DNA of 64,000 nucleotides from Maribacter polysaccharolyticus (GCF_028882255.1 NZ_JARBUY010000001.1:898344-962343); one strand, 5' to 3'. Counted from the stretch's first letter, positions 50,218-60,812 are shown. Numbers and translations are program-made. Notes: generated by a model from the sequence alone, not told the origin.

Positions 50218-53004
50218 CTACTGTGCTATTATGACTTTATTATAGTTTTTTTCCAGCTTAAAATATTGCAGATTCGAATTGTTCCTATTCAATACCGCAT
50301 TCTTCGTAGCGACTATCTTTCCGTCTTCGTATATCGAAATCGTAGCGCGCTTATCCCCTTGCTTATAAGGTAAATTAATGGTAACGGGTTTATTGTTCTG
50401 CACCTCATATCCTTCGCCCACCTTTTCAATGGATAAGGTAACGGGGTCACCGGAAGCTATGATGGTCCAGTCTTTGTAATCCATTTTGCTTACTCCGGAC
50501 AAAAACATGAATTCCAAAGTTCCATTGTTTTTTGAAGTTCTAATGATCGATAATGATCCTTTTTGATACATCCCGTCAGTTTTGGCTATATCAAGTTCCG
50601 ATGCATTTACAACTATTCTATCTGAAGTTATTTTATCCGATAATGAAACATCTATGATCTGTGTATGTGGATAATCCTTCAAAGCCGAAAACGATACGTT
50701 GTCAACCGTATTTGCTTCCCCTTCGATATAGGGGTTAAAAACCACGGAAAATGGGTTGGTCCAAGCGGCTTCATCCCTTTTTACGATTAAGGTTTGCAAC
50801 GAATCCTGTAAGATGGACTTTGGTGCAGTCCCTTCGCTTAATGCGTTGGAGTTAGGTGATTTTACCTTGTAAATGGTTTGGTTTTCACTTCCCTTAATCC
50901 ATAACTTCATCACATTATTCGGTTTATCGTCCTCTTTTAACGTAAATACCGCGTTCACATCTTTTGAAGTACTTGCTTTCCTTTTATCCGAAAAGAAATC
51001 ATAACCCTTTAAATCCCCATGTTCTGAGCTTAAGTCATTTGTTTTTTGAAATTCCAAACCATTGGAACCAACATCTTGAACATCCAATGTTTGCCCTATA
51101 TTTCGATAGATATATTCATGCTTTTGCTTTCCACCATTTTGTTTCCGAGACCTGAAAACATCCACCACATAAGCTTTATCGGCATTCGTTTTTATTATGG
51201 CGGAAAAACGCTGCTGATCGGATACCGTTTCGGGTTCCACAAACGATACTTTTGAAAAGGTCACCTTATCAAAAACAGTGGACTCACCCGATTTTGGAAA
51301 ACTATCATCCAACGAAAATGGATGATAGGTACGCATGTTGTTATAATCGGATTTACCATCCACGATTACCGTATTATGGGCCGGCATCCTCGCATAGTAA
51401 TTTTTGAACGTCGGGTGCCAGTAACTTGGGCCTTTACCTGAATCTGGACCCAACACATAATTGTTGGCGAATAGTTCTATTGAAATACCATTGGCGTGTG
51501 CATGATTCCCATATGAACCTATAGTGGATAGCATGACCGCATTATCCCCTTGGCCCATTCTTTGGTTGAACATACTGATGTTCGGCGCAAAAAATGTTGG
51601 CGTTGTTAGGGCCTCCAAATCGGCCTTACTGTCGACTATAGTATCTACATAGAAGAATAAATTGAAAAAATCCTTGGCTTTTCTTTCATATAATCCAGCA
51701 GACATAAACTCGGATAAGAACCCGGAGATCAACGTTTCTTTTGCTTTCTGGTGGTACTTTCTATAATTGGCTATTAAAAGTTCGAAATTTTCCGGAGGCA
51801 AAATCTTATGTCCACCATCACCTGCCCCTATCATATAACCCGAAGGGAACAAGTATTGGAATGATGATAATACCGCTTTTTCCAAAATAGGGTATTTCGA
51901 TATTTCATTCCGGTTGGTCCCATGATCCAATAAGGTGAATATTTTCAATAGCGTTGTGATAACATGCACTGAATACGTGGGGCATTCGGGCCAAATACCG
52001 GTTTCCTGATCGTAGACGTTCAAAGATTCACTTACCGCTATTTGCCTATCGGTTGAAATCGTAAAAGTATAATCCAAATAATACTCACGCCCTTTTCCGT
52101 TTTCGTAAGTAGCACTACTTTCCAAAACCAATGCAATATAGGTTAAAAATCGGGCTTGAAACAAATTCCAGTTATTATCGGGAATACCATTTTTAATGAT
52201 TTGATCGCCCCACTTTTGGAAAACCGCCGCTGCAGTTGATAAGTCCCTGTTTTCAGCTTTAAAATACGCATACAGAAAATCGTAAGTGGTTACCAGCGGA
52301 ATAACGACCCCTTCATGGATGACCTCAAAAGTGGCCAACCCTGAAATTTTTTGTTGGGTGGAATTTTCTAAATCGATGGGCGCATCCCTGTGATACATGC
52401 CATCGATGTACTTAAAAAATACGGGGGCCGCGAATTCCGCATATTTCCGCTCCCCTGTAAACCAATATAAGAAAGCAGCATCGGCTACCAAGCCCATAAT
52501 CTCGTCATTGATTTTTTCAATGGCGAACCCTGCTTTGGATGGATGGATCCACTCCTTTTTCCCCGTGTCCTTATGTTCTAAGTAAAGGCCTCGGGGGTCA
52601 TCAAAATAAGGTTCAACATCTTCCAGTTTTGGCCTTTTATAATCGGTTGCCCAATCCCTAGTCCCGGAATATCTAACGGTAGGCACCGGTGCCGAACCTT
52701 CGGAATGTGAAAAATCACCCCCCTTTAAATACACCTTATCATGCTTGGTCTTCCAGTTCATTTGCAGTCTGGATACCATCCATTCCGGATCTTTCTCCCA
52801 ATATTGGATATATTTTTCCAACCTTTTTTTCTTATTATCTATCAGCTCTTTTTTCCATTCAACGGTCTTTACGGCCTTTACAAAAGCTTCTTTTTCCTCA
52901 TTGGTAACATAGACCCTTGGATGCCCCAGCTCCTGCCCCAATAATGATTTTGAGCCCATTAAAAGACAAACCGTCAGTAGTATTGTTTTTATTATCCCTC
53001 TCAT
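50218..53004 (-). CDS. Heparinase II/III-like lyase, paralogue 2
   Basis: Exported 928-residue protein (Sec signal about 1-24, SLLGQ), related to 41795-44548 and 60813-63620. It keeps DPEWMVSRLQMNWK, APVPTVRYSGTRDW, NHAHANGISIELF (His501, His503) and MPAHNTVIVDG, but the toroid motif reads NNWNLFQA, with Phe where paralogues 1 and 4 have His. That residue lies in the segment that holds Asn/His catalytic residues in heparinase-fold lyases, so its chemistry or substrate may differ. Overall length is normal and there is no sign of decay. Packed between the esterase (4 bp) and paralogue 3 (5 bp). Confidence 0.8.
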   Translation of the reverse strand: MRGIIKTILLTVCLLMGSKSLLGQELGHPRVYVTNEEKEAFVKAVKTVEWKKELIDNKKKRLEKYIQYWEKDPEWMVSRLQMNWKTKHDKVYLKGGDFSHSEGSAPVPTVRYSGTRDWATDYKRPKLEDVEPYFDDPRGLYLEHKDTGKKEWIHPSKAGFAIEKINDEIMGLVADAAFLYWFTGERKYAEFAAPVFFKYIDGMYHRDAPIDLENSTQQKISGLATFEVIHEGVVIPLVTTYDFLYAYFKAENRDLSTAAAVFQKWGDQIIKNGIPDNNWNLFQARFLTYIALVLESSATYENGKGREYYLDYTFTISTDRQIAVSESLNVYDQETGIWPECPTYSVHVITTLLKIFTLLDHGTNRNEISKYPILEKAVLSSFQYLFPSGYMIGAGDGGHKILPPENFELLIANYRKYHQKAKETLISGFLSEFMSAGLYERKAKDFFNLFFYVDTIVDSKADLEALTTPTFFAPNISMFNQRMGQGDNAVMLSTIGSYGNHAHANGISIELFANNYVLGPDSGKGPSYWHPTFKNYYARMPAHNTVIVDGKSDYNNMRTYHPFSLDDSFPKSGESTVFDKVTFSKVSFVEPETVSDQQRFSAIIKTNADKAYVVDVFRSRKQNGGKQKHEYIYRNIGQTLDVQDVGSNGLEFQKTNDLSSEHGDLKGYDFFSDKRKASTSKDVNAVFTLKEDDKPNNVMKLWIKGSENQTIYKVKSPNSNALSEGTAPKSILQDSLQTLIVKRDEAAWTNPFSVVFNPYIEGEANTVDNVSFSALKDYPHTQIIDVSLSDKITSDRIVVNASELDIAKTDGMYQKGSLSIIRTSKNNGTLEFMFLSGVSKMDYKDWTIIASGDPVTLSIEKVGEGYEVQNNKPVTINLPYKQGDKRATISIYEDGKIVATKNAVLNRNNSNLQYFKLEKNYNKVIIAQ

Positions 53005-53009
53005 TTTGT

Positions 53010-55679
53010 CTATTTGATTTCCAAGTTATATCCTGCCGGATATTCTTTAGCCCCTTTTTTGTTGATTTGAATGATCACCGGCTTGTCCGATGAATAATAG
53101 TACTTACCGTCTTCGAATCGCAATGCTGCTGAAACCGCTTCATTGACCGCCTCGATCTTATACTTGCCGTTTTGAAGCAATTTTCCCTTGCCTAAGTATA
53201 AATAGTCAAACTTTCCGTTTTTTTTCGAAGTCACCCCTAAAGTCCCTTTGAACTTTAAATTTTTTGCTGGTTTATACACCTTGTTGCCATCAATCGAATT
53301 ACAGATGACCTGAGTGCTGTGTGTCGACGTGACCTTTAAACTTACCATATCCCCAAAATCTCCGACTTTCGTAATCTTTTCAATTGATTTTTCACCTGTC
53401 GCATACGGCTCAAATACCGAAACAAACGGATGTTTTTTTCCATTAATCCCATTTTGGCGTACGATTAAGGTTGGTGTTGTTTCCGGACTTCTATTGATTT
53501 GCTTTGGTGTAATATCTTCCCGTAAGGTTGTTGGCGGAGCATCTACCACATACAATTCCCGGTTATCCTGGCCCATCATCCATAGGTTTACGTGCAATGC
53601 GGGCGATACCGAATTGATATCCCAAGTGGCATTAAAATCCCTGTCATACTCCACTTTACGTTGGTTTTCAAAGAAGCTGTAATGCTTATTGTGGGCCGTT
53701 CCCAAGTCATTTACCGCCATTAAAGACAACTCATGGTCGGAGGCATCTTTAAGGGTTACCGCATTCCCCAGATTATGGTGTAAATAATCGTTGTCATCTT
53801 GATCGGACCTGAAGATATCGACATAATAACCAGAGGTTTCCGAAGTGCGTACCATCGCTACCACGCGACGTTTTTCTTCGGCAGACACATCGGCAAAAGA
53901 CACCAGTTCCGAGGTTACTTCGGTATTGTAAAAGCCGTTATCCGCCGTTTTTGGATCCATGGCATTTACCGTGATTTCCCCTGATTTATATCCTGGAATT
54001 ATGGTATTGGACCCCGTAATCCCCCTGTGATATCCCGCATCCGGAGACCAGTACGATTCGTATGCCGATGCATCCGGAGCCAAAGCCCACCCTTTACCGT
54101 AGAATTGAAACGCCAATCCGTTTTCCGCTAAATGAGACTTTTGGCGTCCGCCATAAAGTGTGAACATCAGGCCGTTTTCTTCATCGTTTCCATTCCTTAA
54201 GATCATATGTCTATGAAATTTTGAATAGGCCGATCTATGATACGGTAACTCACTGCCCGATTCCGGTAAGGTTTGATTCAAGATAATATCCCGCCATTGG
54301 GATCCATTCCGATCGTATTGACCGTTCTCCAAATTCTTCTTGATGACCGTTGCCATGGTCTTGGCGGTTTTCGTATCGCCTGTCCATGTCGAATAGGTCA
54401 ATAGCGCTTCAAAAGCCGACATGTTGAATGCCCCACCGCGCATATCGCCAAAAACGACTAAATTTCCACGGGCATCCAACCAACCCAAATTTGCCAAAGC
54501 CGCTTTTTCGATAATTGGATTTCCTGCCAGCGTGTTCATGCCGGACTTATATAATAGTAAGCCCATGTCCAAAACCGTCGGGATCATGCCCGAAGCGTAC
54601 CCTGGGGATTCTGGCCATAAGCCTGTTTCGGTATTGTAATTGGCCATGATCTCGGGTAAACCAGCATAATGATCTCCCGATTTTTCTGTATAAAACGGAA
54701 TGTAGTACTCCCGCCCTTTACCATCTTCATAAAATTCATTGGACTCCAATACCAACATACTGCCTATGATATTCTTATACCGGTTTACATTCCAGTTTCC
54801 TTTCTTACCCCCGCGGACCAAACCGATTTCTATAAAACGTTTGAATACCTCACTGGCCACATCGACCGTTTTTTTGTTGATTTCCTTAAGATGTTCGTGC
54901 GGATGGGCGTTTAAGTAATCATATAGAAAATCATAGGTGGCCGCCATGGGAATCTGACGATCGTCGTGGATCACTTCATAATCATAGTAACCCATAATTC
55001 CCCCAGGTTCATAGCCTCCCTGTCCGCCAGTTGATTCTTCGGGATCTAAGGGCGGATTCATATAATAGGTTCCCAATATCCAAGACCAAAAAATATCGGC
55101 CGAAAACTTGGCGTATTCTTCTTCTTGGGTGATGAAATATGCAAATGCGGATTTTTCCGCCAGTTTTAAAATTTCCATATTGTTGGCCCGGATCATATGA
55201 CCAGTTTCCTTATACGGGATTTTTACCGGAGTCTTATCGGCACTTGACCGACTGATCCCTAACATGTCGCCAGTTTCGTTGTACGGGATCCTATCTTCCA
55301 GGGGCACATTCACATAATCGTTCCATTTACGCATACCCGGCAGACGCACCGTGGGTACAGGGGCATTGCCTTCACCATAATTCCAATCCTGGCCTTTGAT
55401 ATAACATTGGGTATAGCGCTCGCCGTCTTTCCAATACATGGCCAATCGTGAGACAATCCATTCCGGGTCGGTAACATGTAGGTCTACATAGGGGTTTATT
55501 TCCTCCAAAAGCATGTGCCATGAGGCTTTGGCCCATGGTTCCGTTTCGATTTTGGCCAAAACCTCCTCCCGATCGCCATCGGCCACCAACAATCGTGGAT
55601 GGTCTGATGCTTTTTGTGCCTGTATAGCGATGGCGACGATCAAACTAAAGAACAAGGTTATGGGTCTTATGGCTGTCAT
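53010..55679 (-). CDS. Heparinase II/III-like protein, paralogue 3 (active-site variant)
   Basis: Exported 889-residue protein (Sec signal about 1-21, AIQAQ). It shares the N-terminal DPEWIVSRLAMYWK and APVPTVRLPG motifs and general fold with its three paralogues. However, three conserved sites differ: NWNLHQA is NWNVNRY, NHxHxNG is SHLAENG (His516 kept, second His replaced by Ala518), and PAHNTV is TGSNTI. The open reading frame is intact and no stop or frameshift is seen, so this is not a pseudogene. It may be a lyase with a rearranged active site, a glycan-binding protein or a different enzyme. It lies between paralogue 2 and a sulfatase. Confidence 0.8.
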   Translation of the reverse strand: MTAIRPITLFFSLIVAIAIQAQKASDHPRLLVADGDREEVLAKIETEPWAKASWHMLLEEINPYVDLHVTDPEWIVSRLAMYWKDGERYTQCYIKGQDWNYGEGNAPVPTVRLPGMRKWNDYVNVPLEDRIPYNETGDMLGISRSSADKTPVKIPYKETGHMIRANNMEILKLAEKSAFAYFITQEEEYAKFSADIFWSWILGTYYMNPPLDPEESTGGQGGYEPGGIMGYYDYEVIHDDRQIPMAATYDFLYDYLNAHPHEHLKEINKKTVDVASEVFKRFIEIGLVRGGKKGNWNVNRYKNIIGSMLVLESNEFYEDGKGREYYIPFYTEKSGDHYAGLPEIMANYNTETGLWPESPGYASGMIPTVLDMGLLLYKSGMNTLAGNPIIEKAALANLGWLDARGNLVVFGDMRGGAFNMSAFEALLTYSTWTGDTKTAKTMATVIKKNLENGQYDRNGSQWRDIILNQTLPESGSELPYHRSAYSKFHRHMILRNGNDEENGLMFTLYGGRQKSHLAENGLAFQFYGKGWALAPDASAYESYWSPDAGYHRGITGSNTIIPGYKSGEITVNAMDPKTADNGFYNTEVTSELVSFADVSAEEKRRVVAMVRTSETSGYYVDIFRSDQDDNDYLHHNLGNAVTLKDASDHELSLMAVNDLGTAHNKHYSFFENQRKVEYDRDFNATWDINSVSPALHVNLWMMGQDNRELYVVDAPPTTLREDITPKQINRSPETTPTLIVRQNGINGKKHPFVSVFEPYATGEKSIEKITKVGDFGDMVSLKVTSTHSTQVICNSIDGNKVYKPAKNLKFKGTLGVTSKKNGKFDYLYLGKGKLLQNGKYKIEAVNEAVSAALRFEDGKYYYSSDKPVIIQINKKGAKEYPAGYNLEIK

Positions 55680-55723
55680 ATTGTTTTTACGGTTAAGGAT
55701 TATGCGTACTTATAAGGTGTTTT

Positions 55724-57406
55724 TTAATGCAGGGGAACGGTTTCTATATCGGGGTTTTCCATAGCTTCCAGATATTTTCGCAATATTTCTTGATCCAACT
55801 GCGAACTATCCCCATATTGCTTACGCATTTCAACTAGCTGTTCCTTCAACTGTTTTACCACATCGGCATAAGCAGGGTCATCGACCACATTCTTCATTTC
55901 ATTGGGATCCTTTTTACGATCGTAAAGTTCCCACTCATCCACATCGTAATAAAAATGGGCCAATTTGTATTCTTGGGTAATGATCGCATAATGTCTTTTA
56001 ACCATATGGATTCCCGGGTATTCATAATAATGGTAATACACGGCATCCCGGGTCCACTCCCCATCATTACCCAGCAATAAAGGAATCAAGCTTTCGCCTT
56101 GCATATCCGAAGGAGCTTCAATATGGGCCGCTTCCAAAATGGTTTGGGCAAAATCAAGATTTTGGACCATTTCGGTATTGGTCGTACCCGGTGTAATAAC
56201 GTTCGGCCATTTGATCAACAGCGGTGTTTTAAATGACTCGTCATAAACAAAACGCTTGTCGAACCAACCATGCTCCCCTAAATAAAAGCCTTGGTCCGAA
56301 GTATACACGATGATCGTATTTTCGTCCAAACCGGTTTCCTCCAAATAATCCAATAATCGACCCACATTTTCGTCGACGGAGGCAATACAACCTAAATAAT
56401 CCTGCATATAACGTTGATACCGCCATTTCATTAAAGCCGTATCATCCATGGTTGGATATTTTGTCTTAAAATCTTCCATCATGGGTTTATAGACCGAGTC
56501 CCAAACGGCGCGTTGCTCGGGGTTCATACGCCCCACTTCACGTTCAAAAGCTTCAAGATCCCAGCCCGATTTATCCTTTATGCCCAATTCGGCCATCATT
56601 TCAGGATACAATTTGGAATCGCCTGCCCAGTTCATGTGCTCCAAAAGGTTCATTTCGGCTGTTTTTGCGGCCGTACCACGACCTTCGTAATCATCGAACA
56701 ATGTTTCTGGCTCCACAAACGTCTTCTTGGTATATTCCTTAAAATGGCGCGGTGCGGGTAACCATTCCCTATGGGGTGCTTTCTGCATCGAGAATAACAT
56801 GAAAGGCTTTTCCGCATCCCTTCTGTTTTCCAACCAATCCAACGTCATATCCATGATGATGTCGGTGACATAACCTTCCACCGTAATTTGACCTTCATTG
56901 GTATTAAAATCGGGATTGTAATACTGCCCTTGTCCCGGCAGGATTTTGAACTCATCGATTCCTTTTGGGTTATTCCCAAAATGTAATTTTCCGAACATCG
57001 CGGTTTGATAACCGGCCTCTTGCATGAGCTGCGGAAAGGTGGTTTGCGATTCATCGAACGGAAAAACATTATCCACTTTTCCGTGAATATGACAATGCTT
57101 ACCGGTTAATATCGTGGCCCTTGAAGGCGCACAGATCGAGTTGGTTACCGTGGCATTGGTAAATAAAATCCCTTCATCTGCAATACGATCGATATTAGGT
57201 GTTTCGATTAAATGATCGCTATAGGCACTAATGGCCTGATAGGCATGATCATCGGACATCATAAAGATGATATTGGGCCGTTTGGCAGGCAATTCTTTTT
57301 TCTCCGCTTTTTCTGCGGTTTTCTGCTCGCCTTTTGATTTACAAGACACACTTCCCAATAGAAGTAATATTGTCAATAAACTTAATACATAGGTTTTAGT
57401 ATTCAT
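55724..57406 (-). CDS. Sulfatase S1, lipoprotein
   Basis: Lipoprotein sulfatase of 560 residues; lipobox LGSVSC (Cys22), then a Lys/Glu-rich linker (residues 24-42) typical of surface-exposed lipoproteins. Sulfatase motifs: NIIFMMSDDHAYQAIS, CAPSR (Cys92, formylglycine site), AMFGKLHFG, KAPHREWLP and TSDQGFYLGEHGWFDKR, followed by a DUF4976-like C-terminal domain with DRKKDPNEMKN. It resembles the S1 group with GEHGWFDKR, which includes N-acetylglucosamine-6-sulfatase-like and exo-acting sulfatases. The sulfate position removed here is unknown. Starts 11 bp after the GH30 stop. Confidence 0.92.
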   Translation of the reverse strand: MNTKTYVLSLLTILLLLGSVSCKSKGEQKTAEKAEKKELPAKRPNIIFMMSDDHAYQAISAYSDHLIETPNIDRIADEGILFTNATVTNSICAPSRATILTGKHCHIHGKVDNVFPFDESQTTFPQLMQEAGYQTAMFGKLHFGNNPKGIDEFKILPGQGQYYNPDFNTNEGQITVEGYVTDIIMDMTLDWLENRRDAEKPFMLFSMQKAPHREWLPAPRHFKEYTKKTFVEPETLFDDYEGRGTAAKTAEMNLLEHMNWAGDSKLYPEMMAELGIKDKSGWDLEAFEREVGRMNPEQRAVWDSVYKPMMEDFKTKYPTMDDTALMKWRYQRYMQDYLGCIASVDENVGRLLDYLEETGLDENTIIVYTSDQGFYLGEHGWFDKRFVYDESFKTPLLIKWPNVITPGTTNTEMVQNLDFAQTILEAAHIEAPSDMQGESLIPLLLGNDGEWTRDAVYYHYYEYPGIHMVKRHYAIITQEYKLAHFYYDVDEWELYDRKKDPNEMKNVVDDPAYADVVKQLKEQLVEMRKQYGDSSQLDQEILRKYLEAMENPDIETVPLH

Positions 57407-57417
57407 GATAACTGGAT

Positions 57418-58812
57418 TTATTTTTTTATTACAATTGCAGCCAATGATTTTGCAGGGATTTCAAACTGTTGCCCTTCCTCATCTTCTAATTGATATTCAT
57501 ATGCCTTAGGAGTCCTTCCATCGTTTTGAACCAACACAATTATTTGATTGTTGTACTTTAAAGAAATTAAGTCATCTCGTGAGAAATTGGCTATTCTCTT
57601 AGCTCCTTTTACTAAATATTTACTCACAAAGGCAATTACGGCATAGTCTGGATTGTAGGTAACTTCTTTTTCTTCACGATCAATATTTATTAACGAGTTT
57701 TGTTTCCAACCCCAACCACTTTCTGTTGTTTCATTTAAAATGATATTCCAGTAACAATAATTTGGAACGCCTCTGTTTATGTAACCAGCAATTTCTTTTA
57801 ACCTTCTCGAGGCTTGATCCCAAGTATTTTTTCCATCATAACAAACACCCTCTGTATGCATTAACTTTACCTCTGGGAATAGGTCTTGAGTTTGTTGAAT
57901 GTAAACTCCACTTGTGTATTGAATTCCAATACCATCAAACAGCTTTCGGTATTCTTTGTTAGCGGCCAATTCCACAGCATCCAAACGACCATGGGTTCTA
58001 AAGGTCCCAGCCCAGATTTCCGTATCAATTTCATCCTGTGTAAACTGTGGCCGTAAATAATTTTTCACAAACGAACTCATTTGAGTAACCGACATATCAT
58101 TAGAAGGATATTTGGTATTGGCATCCGTTTCATTCTGAATTACCAAACGATCTACTGTAATTCCCTTTTTCGCATAAGCTTCTATGTATTTTGAAAAATA
58201 CAACGCATAAGCTTGATAAATTTTAGGATCGTCCCTTAGTTGATTCTTTTCCGGAAACTCATTCCCTCCATCCATAGCACCAGAATATTTCATCCAAGCA
58301 GGAGGGCTCCATGGAGAAGCAAATATTTTTAAATCCGGATTTATTTCAATGGCTTTTTGAATGTATGTAATTACTGTTTTTTTCTCTCTTTTGATAGAAA
58401 AATGTTTCATAGTATAATCCTCTGGAACTTCGGAATAACTATAAGCATCTATCCCAAAATCACTAGCTCCAACTGCAGTTCTACAATAAGAAAACCCTGC
58501 CTTATCTTTACCGAACAGATTAAACATTACTTCGGTCTGCAACGTTTTAGGCAAAGACATTAAAGCCTCTCCTCCGATCTCGTTAAAAGCACCACCAACA
58601 CCCTCAATTGTTTGAAACTCTATGTTTGGATACAAACGTATTTTACTTGGTTTTTCAACATTTAATTCCTTGTTTATATCTAATTGTTGAATAGGAAGGT
58701 CTCCGTTTGATAGTTCTCCAGATAATTTAAGTACGTGTACTTCTATATTTGCTTGGGAAAACAAAGCAAATGAACTCAACAATACGGGTATAAAAATTTT
58801 AAACTTTAACAT
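57418..58812 (-). CDS. GH30 glycoside hydrolase
   Basis: Exported 464-residue GH30 enzyme (Sec signal about 1-20). GH-A landmarks: GVGGAFNEIGGEAL (71-84), SPWSPPAWMK (166-175), acid/base VIQNETDAN (Glu228) and nucleophile MHTEGVCY (Glu321); C-terminal beta-sandwich of the GH30 type (about 390-464). This belongs to the glucosylceramidase-like branch and is only distantly related to the other GH30 (29291-30835). Candidate activities include beta-glucosidase, beta-xylosidase and beta-fucosidase. Parts of the gene look more AT-rich than its neighbours (about 30% GC in two sampled 60-base lines), which could reflect later acquisition. Lies 4 bp downstream of the GH97 stop. Confidence 0.9.
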   Translation of the reverse strand: MLKFKIFIPVLLSSFALFSQANIEVHVLKLSGELSNGDLPIQQLDINKELNVEKPSKIRLYPNIEFQTIEGVGGAFNEIGGEALMSLPKTLQTEVMFNLFGKDKAGFSYCRTAVGASDFGIDAYSYSEVPEDYTMKHFSIKREKKTVITYIQKAIEINPDLKIFASPWSPPAWMKYSGAMDGGNEFPEKNQLRDDPKIYQAYALYFSKYIEAYAKKGITVDRLVIQNETDANTKYPSNDMSVTQMSSFVKNYLRPQFTQDEIDTEIWAGTFRTHGRLDAVELAANKEYRKLFDGIGIQYTSGVYIQQTQDLFPEVKLMHTEGVCYDGKNTWDQASRRLKEIAGYINRGVPNYCYWNIILNETTESGWGWKQNSLINIDREEKEVTYNPDYAVIAFVSKYLVKGAKRIANFSRDDLISLKYNNQIIVLVQNDGRTPKAYEYQLEDEEGQQFEIPAKSLAAIVIKK

Positions 58813-58816
58813 CTTG

Positions 58817-60808
58817 TTATTCTATTTCCTTTATGTGCATAGTAAATCCATTATTGCTTTTCACATCTAAATTTAATTTTGACTCGTTTGTTACTTCCAT
58901 CTCCTCGATTCTAACCTGAGTTCTGGTTTCAACAGTCTCATCATCGGTATATACCTTGGCTATATACTTAGTCCCTGGCACTAAAAAAGAAAAATCGATT
59001 TCCACTTGGCGTGCCATGGGACCGTTAATGCCTCCAATAAACCAATCGTTGCCTTTTCTACGGGCAATAACCCCCAGTGCTCCAATTTCTGCTTGTAACA
59101 CTTTGGTCTCGTCCCATGTGGTTGGGACATTATTGAAAAATTCCAACTCAGGCTCATTTCCAATGGTATTGGTGTTGCCCCAAAGTGCATCGTCTTTTAT
59201 GGGGGCTGCCGGAGCTTTGTCGTACCAGTATAAAAACTGTAATGGACTGAAAATGCAAACCGTTTTCGCCAATTGAGAGGCATGGGAACCCATTTTATCC
59301 ACTCTTTTGTTGTAATAACACACCGTATTATCGGCGGCGCCTGCCAACATCCTCGTGAACATGGTGATCAAAGTATGTTCGTTCGGCACGGTTTCCTCAT
59401 CGCCACGAATACCTTCTTGTGTCAATAAATTAGGGTAAGTTCTAGAAAAGCCCGTAGGCCGGTATTCATCGTGCACATCTACAACCATTTTGTAATCAGC
59501 CGCTTTTTTTATGGCTTCATGCATCCAGGTAGTGGCATCTTGGTCCCCAACCCGTACAAAACCATATTTAATTCCGGAAACGCCCCATTCTTTAAACAAT
59601 GGCAATATCTCGTCCAACTGTTTTTCCAAAGCCCTACGGTTAACGTACAGCATGACCTTAATGCCTTTTTCTTTGGCATACGCGCAAATGGCCTCAATAT
59701 CAAAAGGACCTTTAGAACGTTTGGGATCTAAGGTAACCGTAGTAGCATCGGAGGCATCGTCCATTTCGTTGCCATACCAACCGGCATCAAAATGCACATA
59801 TTGCATATTATGGCTCGCTACAAAATCGATGGCCGCGAATCCACCTTGAGTTGTTAAGGTGCCTTCACGAAGTACCTTTCCAGGGGTTATCCAAGATTCA
59901 TCTTCAATTTCCGAAGGAGGATTTAAATTTTGAACAATGTAATTGTTCTCTAATAGTTCGCCATAACTACTTCCCATCATGACCACACGCCATGGGGATT
60001 GGAAAGGTAGCTTTTTGTGCACCTTGGCCCCTTCAATTTTACTGTCGGCTATTACAGCTCCGGTAATGGTGTCTTGTTTTTGTCGGCTTGTTTTACCATC
60101 AAGGGAGGACACTATACTGTATTTCGATGAATTACCTTTGTTGAAACCCAATCGGGCATAATCGACCAATCGTGCTTCCGCCAAGGCAATTTTAACACTA
60201 TCACCCATCTCAATCAGCAGTGGACGTTCTGCTCCTTCCTGTAACTCTGTCATAGGTATTTTCCGGTATTCCCCTTGTGCGGTAAGTACTCCTTTTTCAC
60301 GTTTCGGGGTAGACCAAACGGGGTAATCCTCCGAAAAATTATAATGGATGTTTTCACTTAAACCTATTTCCTTTATCGTATTTTGTTCTGGGATTTCATA
60401 GGCAAAAGCAACCCCTTCATTATAAGCCCTTGCAATGATATTCAGTTTCGTCTCGCCCTGCGTTAAATATATTTTTGTTTGATTGTAATGGTTTGGTATG
60501 GTACTCAACGCATTGAACCTGGAATTCCAAGTCGTATTTTCCGAGGTATTTTCCATACCTATGACGGAAATTTTCCCGGAAAAATCAAGGTCTTCCGAAA
60601 GCAATTCCAAAACTGAGGTTTGAATGACCTGCTTATTATCATAATACACCGAAAAAGTAATGCTGTTCGCATTTTCATCATCCAAAAACACGATTTTTTT
60701 TGAGTCATCGGGTGATGATAATTCTATAAATTCTTTCTGTTTACAACTGCTAATAAGCAACAAGAAAAGAACGGCTAGAATATGATATTGTTTTAAAATA
60801 AGACCCAT
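58817..60808 (-). CDS. GH97 glycosidase, lipoprotein, nucleophile position occupied by Gly
   Basis: GH97 protein of 663 residues from ATG 60808, which gives a lipobox (LLLISSC); the longer frame from 60886 overlaps the upstream gene. Beta-sandwich N-terminus (AYNEGVAFAYEI), TIM barrel with VHFDAGWYGNEMD, then GIKYGFV and VDVHDEYRPTGFSRTYPN, GDEE and a C-terminal beta-domain. In the retaining alpha-galactosidase BT1871 the nucleophile Asp415 lies in the barrel strand corresponding to GIKYGF; here the residue is Gly416. This suggests an inverting GH97 mode or another catalytic arrangement. Role: probably removal of alpha-linked galactose or glucose. Confidence 0.85.
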   Translation of the reverse strand: MGLILKQYHILAVLFLLLISSCKQKEFIELSSPDDSKKIVFLDDENANSITFSVYYDNKQVIQTSVLELLSEDLDFSGKISVIGMENTSENTTWNSRFNALSTIPNHYNQTKIYLTQGETKLNIIARAYNEGVAFAYEIPEQNTIKEIGLSENIHYNFSEDYPVWSTPKREKGVLTAQGEYRKIPMTELQEGAERPLLIEMGDSVKIALAEARLVDYARLGFNKGNSSKYSIVSSLDGKTSRQKQDTITGAVIADSKIEGAKVHKKLPFQSPWRVVMMGSSYGELLENNYIVQNLNPPSEIEDESWITPGKVLREGTLTTQGGFAAIDFVASHNMQYVHFDAGWYGNEMDDASDATTVTLDPKRSKGPFDIEAICAYAKEKGIKVMLYVNRRALEKQLDEILPLFKEWGVSGIKYGFVRVGDQDATTWMHEAIKKAADYKMVVDVHDEYRPTGFSRTYPNLLTQEGIRGDEETVPNEHTLITMFTRMLAGAADNTVCYYNKRVDKMGSHASQLAKTVCIFSPLQFLYWYDKAPAAPIKDDALWGNTNTIGNEPELEFFNNVPTTWDETKVLQAEIGALGVIARRKGNDWFIGGINGPMARQVEIDFSFLVPGTKYIAKVYTDDETVETRTQVRIEEMEVTNESKLNLDVKSNNGFTMHIKEIE

Positions 60809-60812
60809 TATA

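Noticed and set aside
53010-55679. Paralogue 3 as a pseudogene because conserved histidines are missing
   Set aside because: The frame is full length with a signal peptide and tight operon spacing. Substitutions alone do not show decay, so I call it a variant.
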